NCBI GenBank assembly: GCA_947457285.1
Contig: CANGVZ010000123.1
Span: forward strand, 1 to 6,511
Length of the DNA stretch: 6,511 bases
From: Flavobacteriales bacterium
GTDB lineage: Bacteria; Bacteroidota; Bacteroidia; Flavobacteriales_D; Sanyastnellaceae
Direction: 5' to 3'
Under the pieces are notes generated by a model. It did not search any database. It was not told where the DNA came from and saw only the letters and a program-made list of their open reading frames with translations. Positions 5,645-6,511 of the stretch are shown here, piece after piece; within the stretch, counting starts at the first letter, position 1; the number at the start of each line of letters is the position of its first letter. Both the position numbers and the translations under genes were made by a program.

Positions 5645-6511
5645 TTACTTCACTATTTTTTCAATGGGTTGACCGATGGCTGCACTTGGCAGCGGTATTC
5701 TACAAATTGCAGCGATGGTGCTCGCGATGTCGCAGATAGTCTGCGGTTGATAGGTTTCTCCTTTCTTCACTCCAAAGCCATAAAATAATGCTGGCACGTG
5801 AGTGTCGTAGGTGAACGGACTGCCGTGTGTGGTGCCTTGCAAACCATATTCAATAAAACCAGGATTGGTGATATAGACCACATCTCCCGAAAGACGTTGG
5901 TTGTAGCCCAATTGAAGTCTCGAAACGATGGGTGATTTTACATCGAGACGATCGAGGTCTGCACCGTTCATCGCCATCAGTACATTATCCATTTCAGATA
6001 CAAGTTGAGCTACTTCCATTTGAATGCTTTTTAGGTTTAAATTTTTCTCCTGAATGAGCGTTCGGTTTAGAAAAATATTCAAATTGGATTCATTGATTAC
6101 CCATGTTCCTGCGCCATATTTTTGTGTCAAGTAGGCGTTCACTTTCTCTTCTACCAAATCACTTTTCCAATAACCCGCTGCTCCTTTTCTTTCAGCCATA
6201 TAACTCGGCGTGGGTGCACCAGCGTGATCGGCAGACAAGAAGATGAGATAATTTCCTTTTCCAACTGTTTCATCCAAAAATTTTATGAAATCTGCAATGT
6301 CGCGGTCGAGACGCAAATAGCAGTCTTGTGCTTCTTTGGAATGAATTCCAAATTGATGTCCGATATAGTCAGTGCTTGAAAAAGACATGCACAACATGTC
6401 GGTGAATTCGTCTTTACCAAAATTTTCTTTTAGAATTACTTCTTTACCAAAGTCGATGGTTAATGAATTTCCGAATGGAGTACCTTTCAATAGGTCATAA
6501 CCGCCATTCAT
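5645..6511 (-). CDS. PafA-like alkaline phosphatase, C-terminal half (5' end outside window)
   Basis: The visible 288 residues are the C-terminal half of an alkaline phosphatase/phosphodiesterase superfamily protein closest, from memory, to the PafA phosphomonoesterase of Elizabethkingia. Metal ligands are visible: D48 and H52 in SSTDYIGHQFG, D95-H96 in LSADHAG, and H229 in TTHGSPFTYDTHVP (visible numbering). The recalled PafA ligands D305, H309, D352, H353 and H486 all differ from these by exactly 257, so about 257 residues, including the Thr nucleophile and its Lys/Arg partners, should lie beyond the edge and the whole protein should be near 545 residues. The Met at the edge is therefore internal. 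PafA is periplasmic and releases phosphate from monoesters; a signal peptide is expected off-window. The stop TAA is two bases before the M61 peptidase ATG. Confidence 0.92.
   Translation of the reverse strand: MNGGYDLLKGTPFGNSLTIDFGKEVILKENFGKDEFTDMLCMSFSSTDYIGHQFGIHSKEAQDCYLRLDRDIADFIKFLDETVGKGNYLIFLSADHAGAPTPSYMAERKGAAGYWKSDLVEEKVNAYLTQKYGAGTWVINESNLNIFLNRTLIQEKNLNLKSIQMEVAQLVSEMDNVLMAMNGADLDRLDVKSPIVSRLQLGYNQRLSGDVVYITNPGFIEYGLQGTTHGSPFTYDTHVPALFYGFGVKKGETYQPQTICDIASTIAAICRIPLPSAAIGQPIEKIVK

Noticed and set aside
6122..6379. 85-residue plus-strand open frame inside the phosphatase gene
   Set aside because: No recognisable motif and it lies antisense to the conserved metal-site region of the PafA-like gene.

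Overview
The window looks like ordinary chromosomal DNA from a member of the Bacteroidota, probably near Flavobacteriales/Cytophagales. The reasons are moderately AT-rich DNA, few clear Shine-Dalgarno sites, a TlpA-type thioredoxin with a helical N-terminal region, a PafA-like alkaline phosphatase, a Bacteroidota-style PyrE (WASG.KSPIYCDNR), and a NUDIX protein with a YKVYFSNRPVIFT-type N-terminus. These family assignments come from memory of protein families; no database search was possible. I see no mobile elements, CRISPR array, tRNA or rRNA, and no gap over 300 bases without a gene.

Layout: (1) 1-1044 (+) is the 3' part of a TlpA/thioredoxin-like protein whose frame is open to the left edge. 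(2) 1057-1455 (-) is a small SRPBCC/START-like protein convergent with it. (3) 1513-2154 (-) is pyrE, orotate phosphoribosyltransferase, 57 bp upstream of the SRPBCC gene and probably co-transcribed with it. (4) 2153-2782 (+) is a NUDIX hydrolase divergent from pyrE; the two ATG codons overlap by two bases in a single CATG. (5) 2844-3977 (+) is a membrane sterol desaturase/fatty acid hydroxylase family protein. (6) 3966-5642 (-) is an M61-type metallopeptidase with a C-terminal PDZ domain; its 3' end overlaps the desaturase 3' end by 12 bp. (7) 5645-6511 (-) is the C-terminal half of a PafA-like alkaline phosphatase, two bases upstream of the peptidase and so probably in one operon with it.

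Functionally this is a mix of housekeeping genes (pyrimidine synthesis, a NUDIX hydrolase), envelope redox or lipid functions, and a phosphatase-peptidase pair. I found no convincing new multi-gene system. The most interesting spot is the zero-spacing pyrE/NUDIX divergent junction, where each gene's control signals must lie inside the other's coding sequence. TACTTTT motifs face each other across the paired start codons, next to a perfect 10-bp palindrome.
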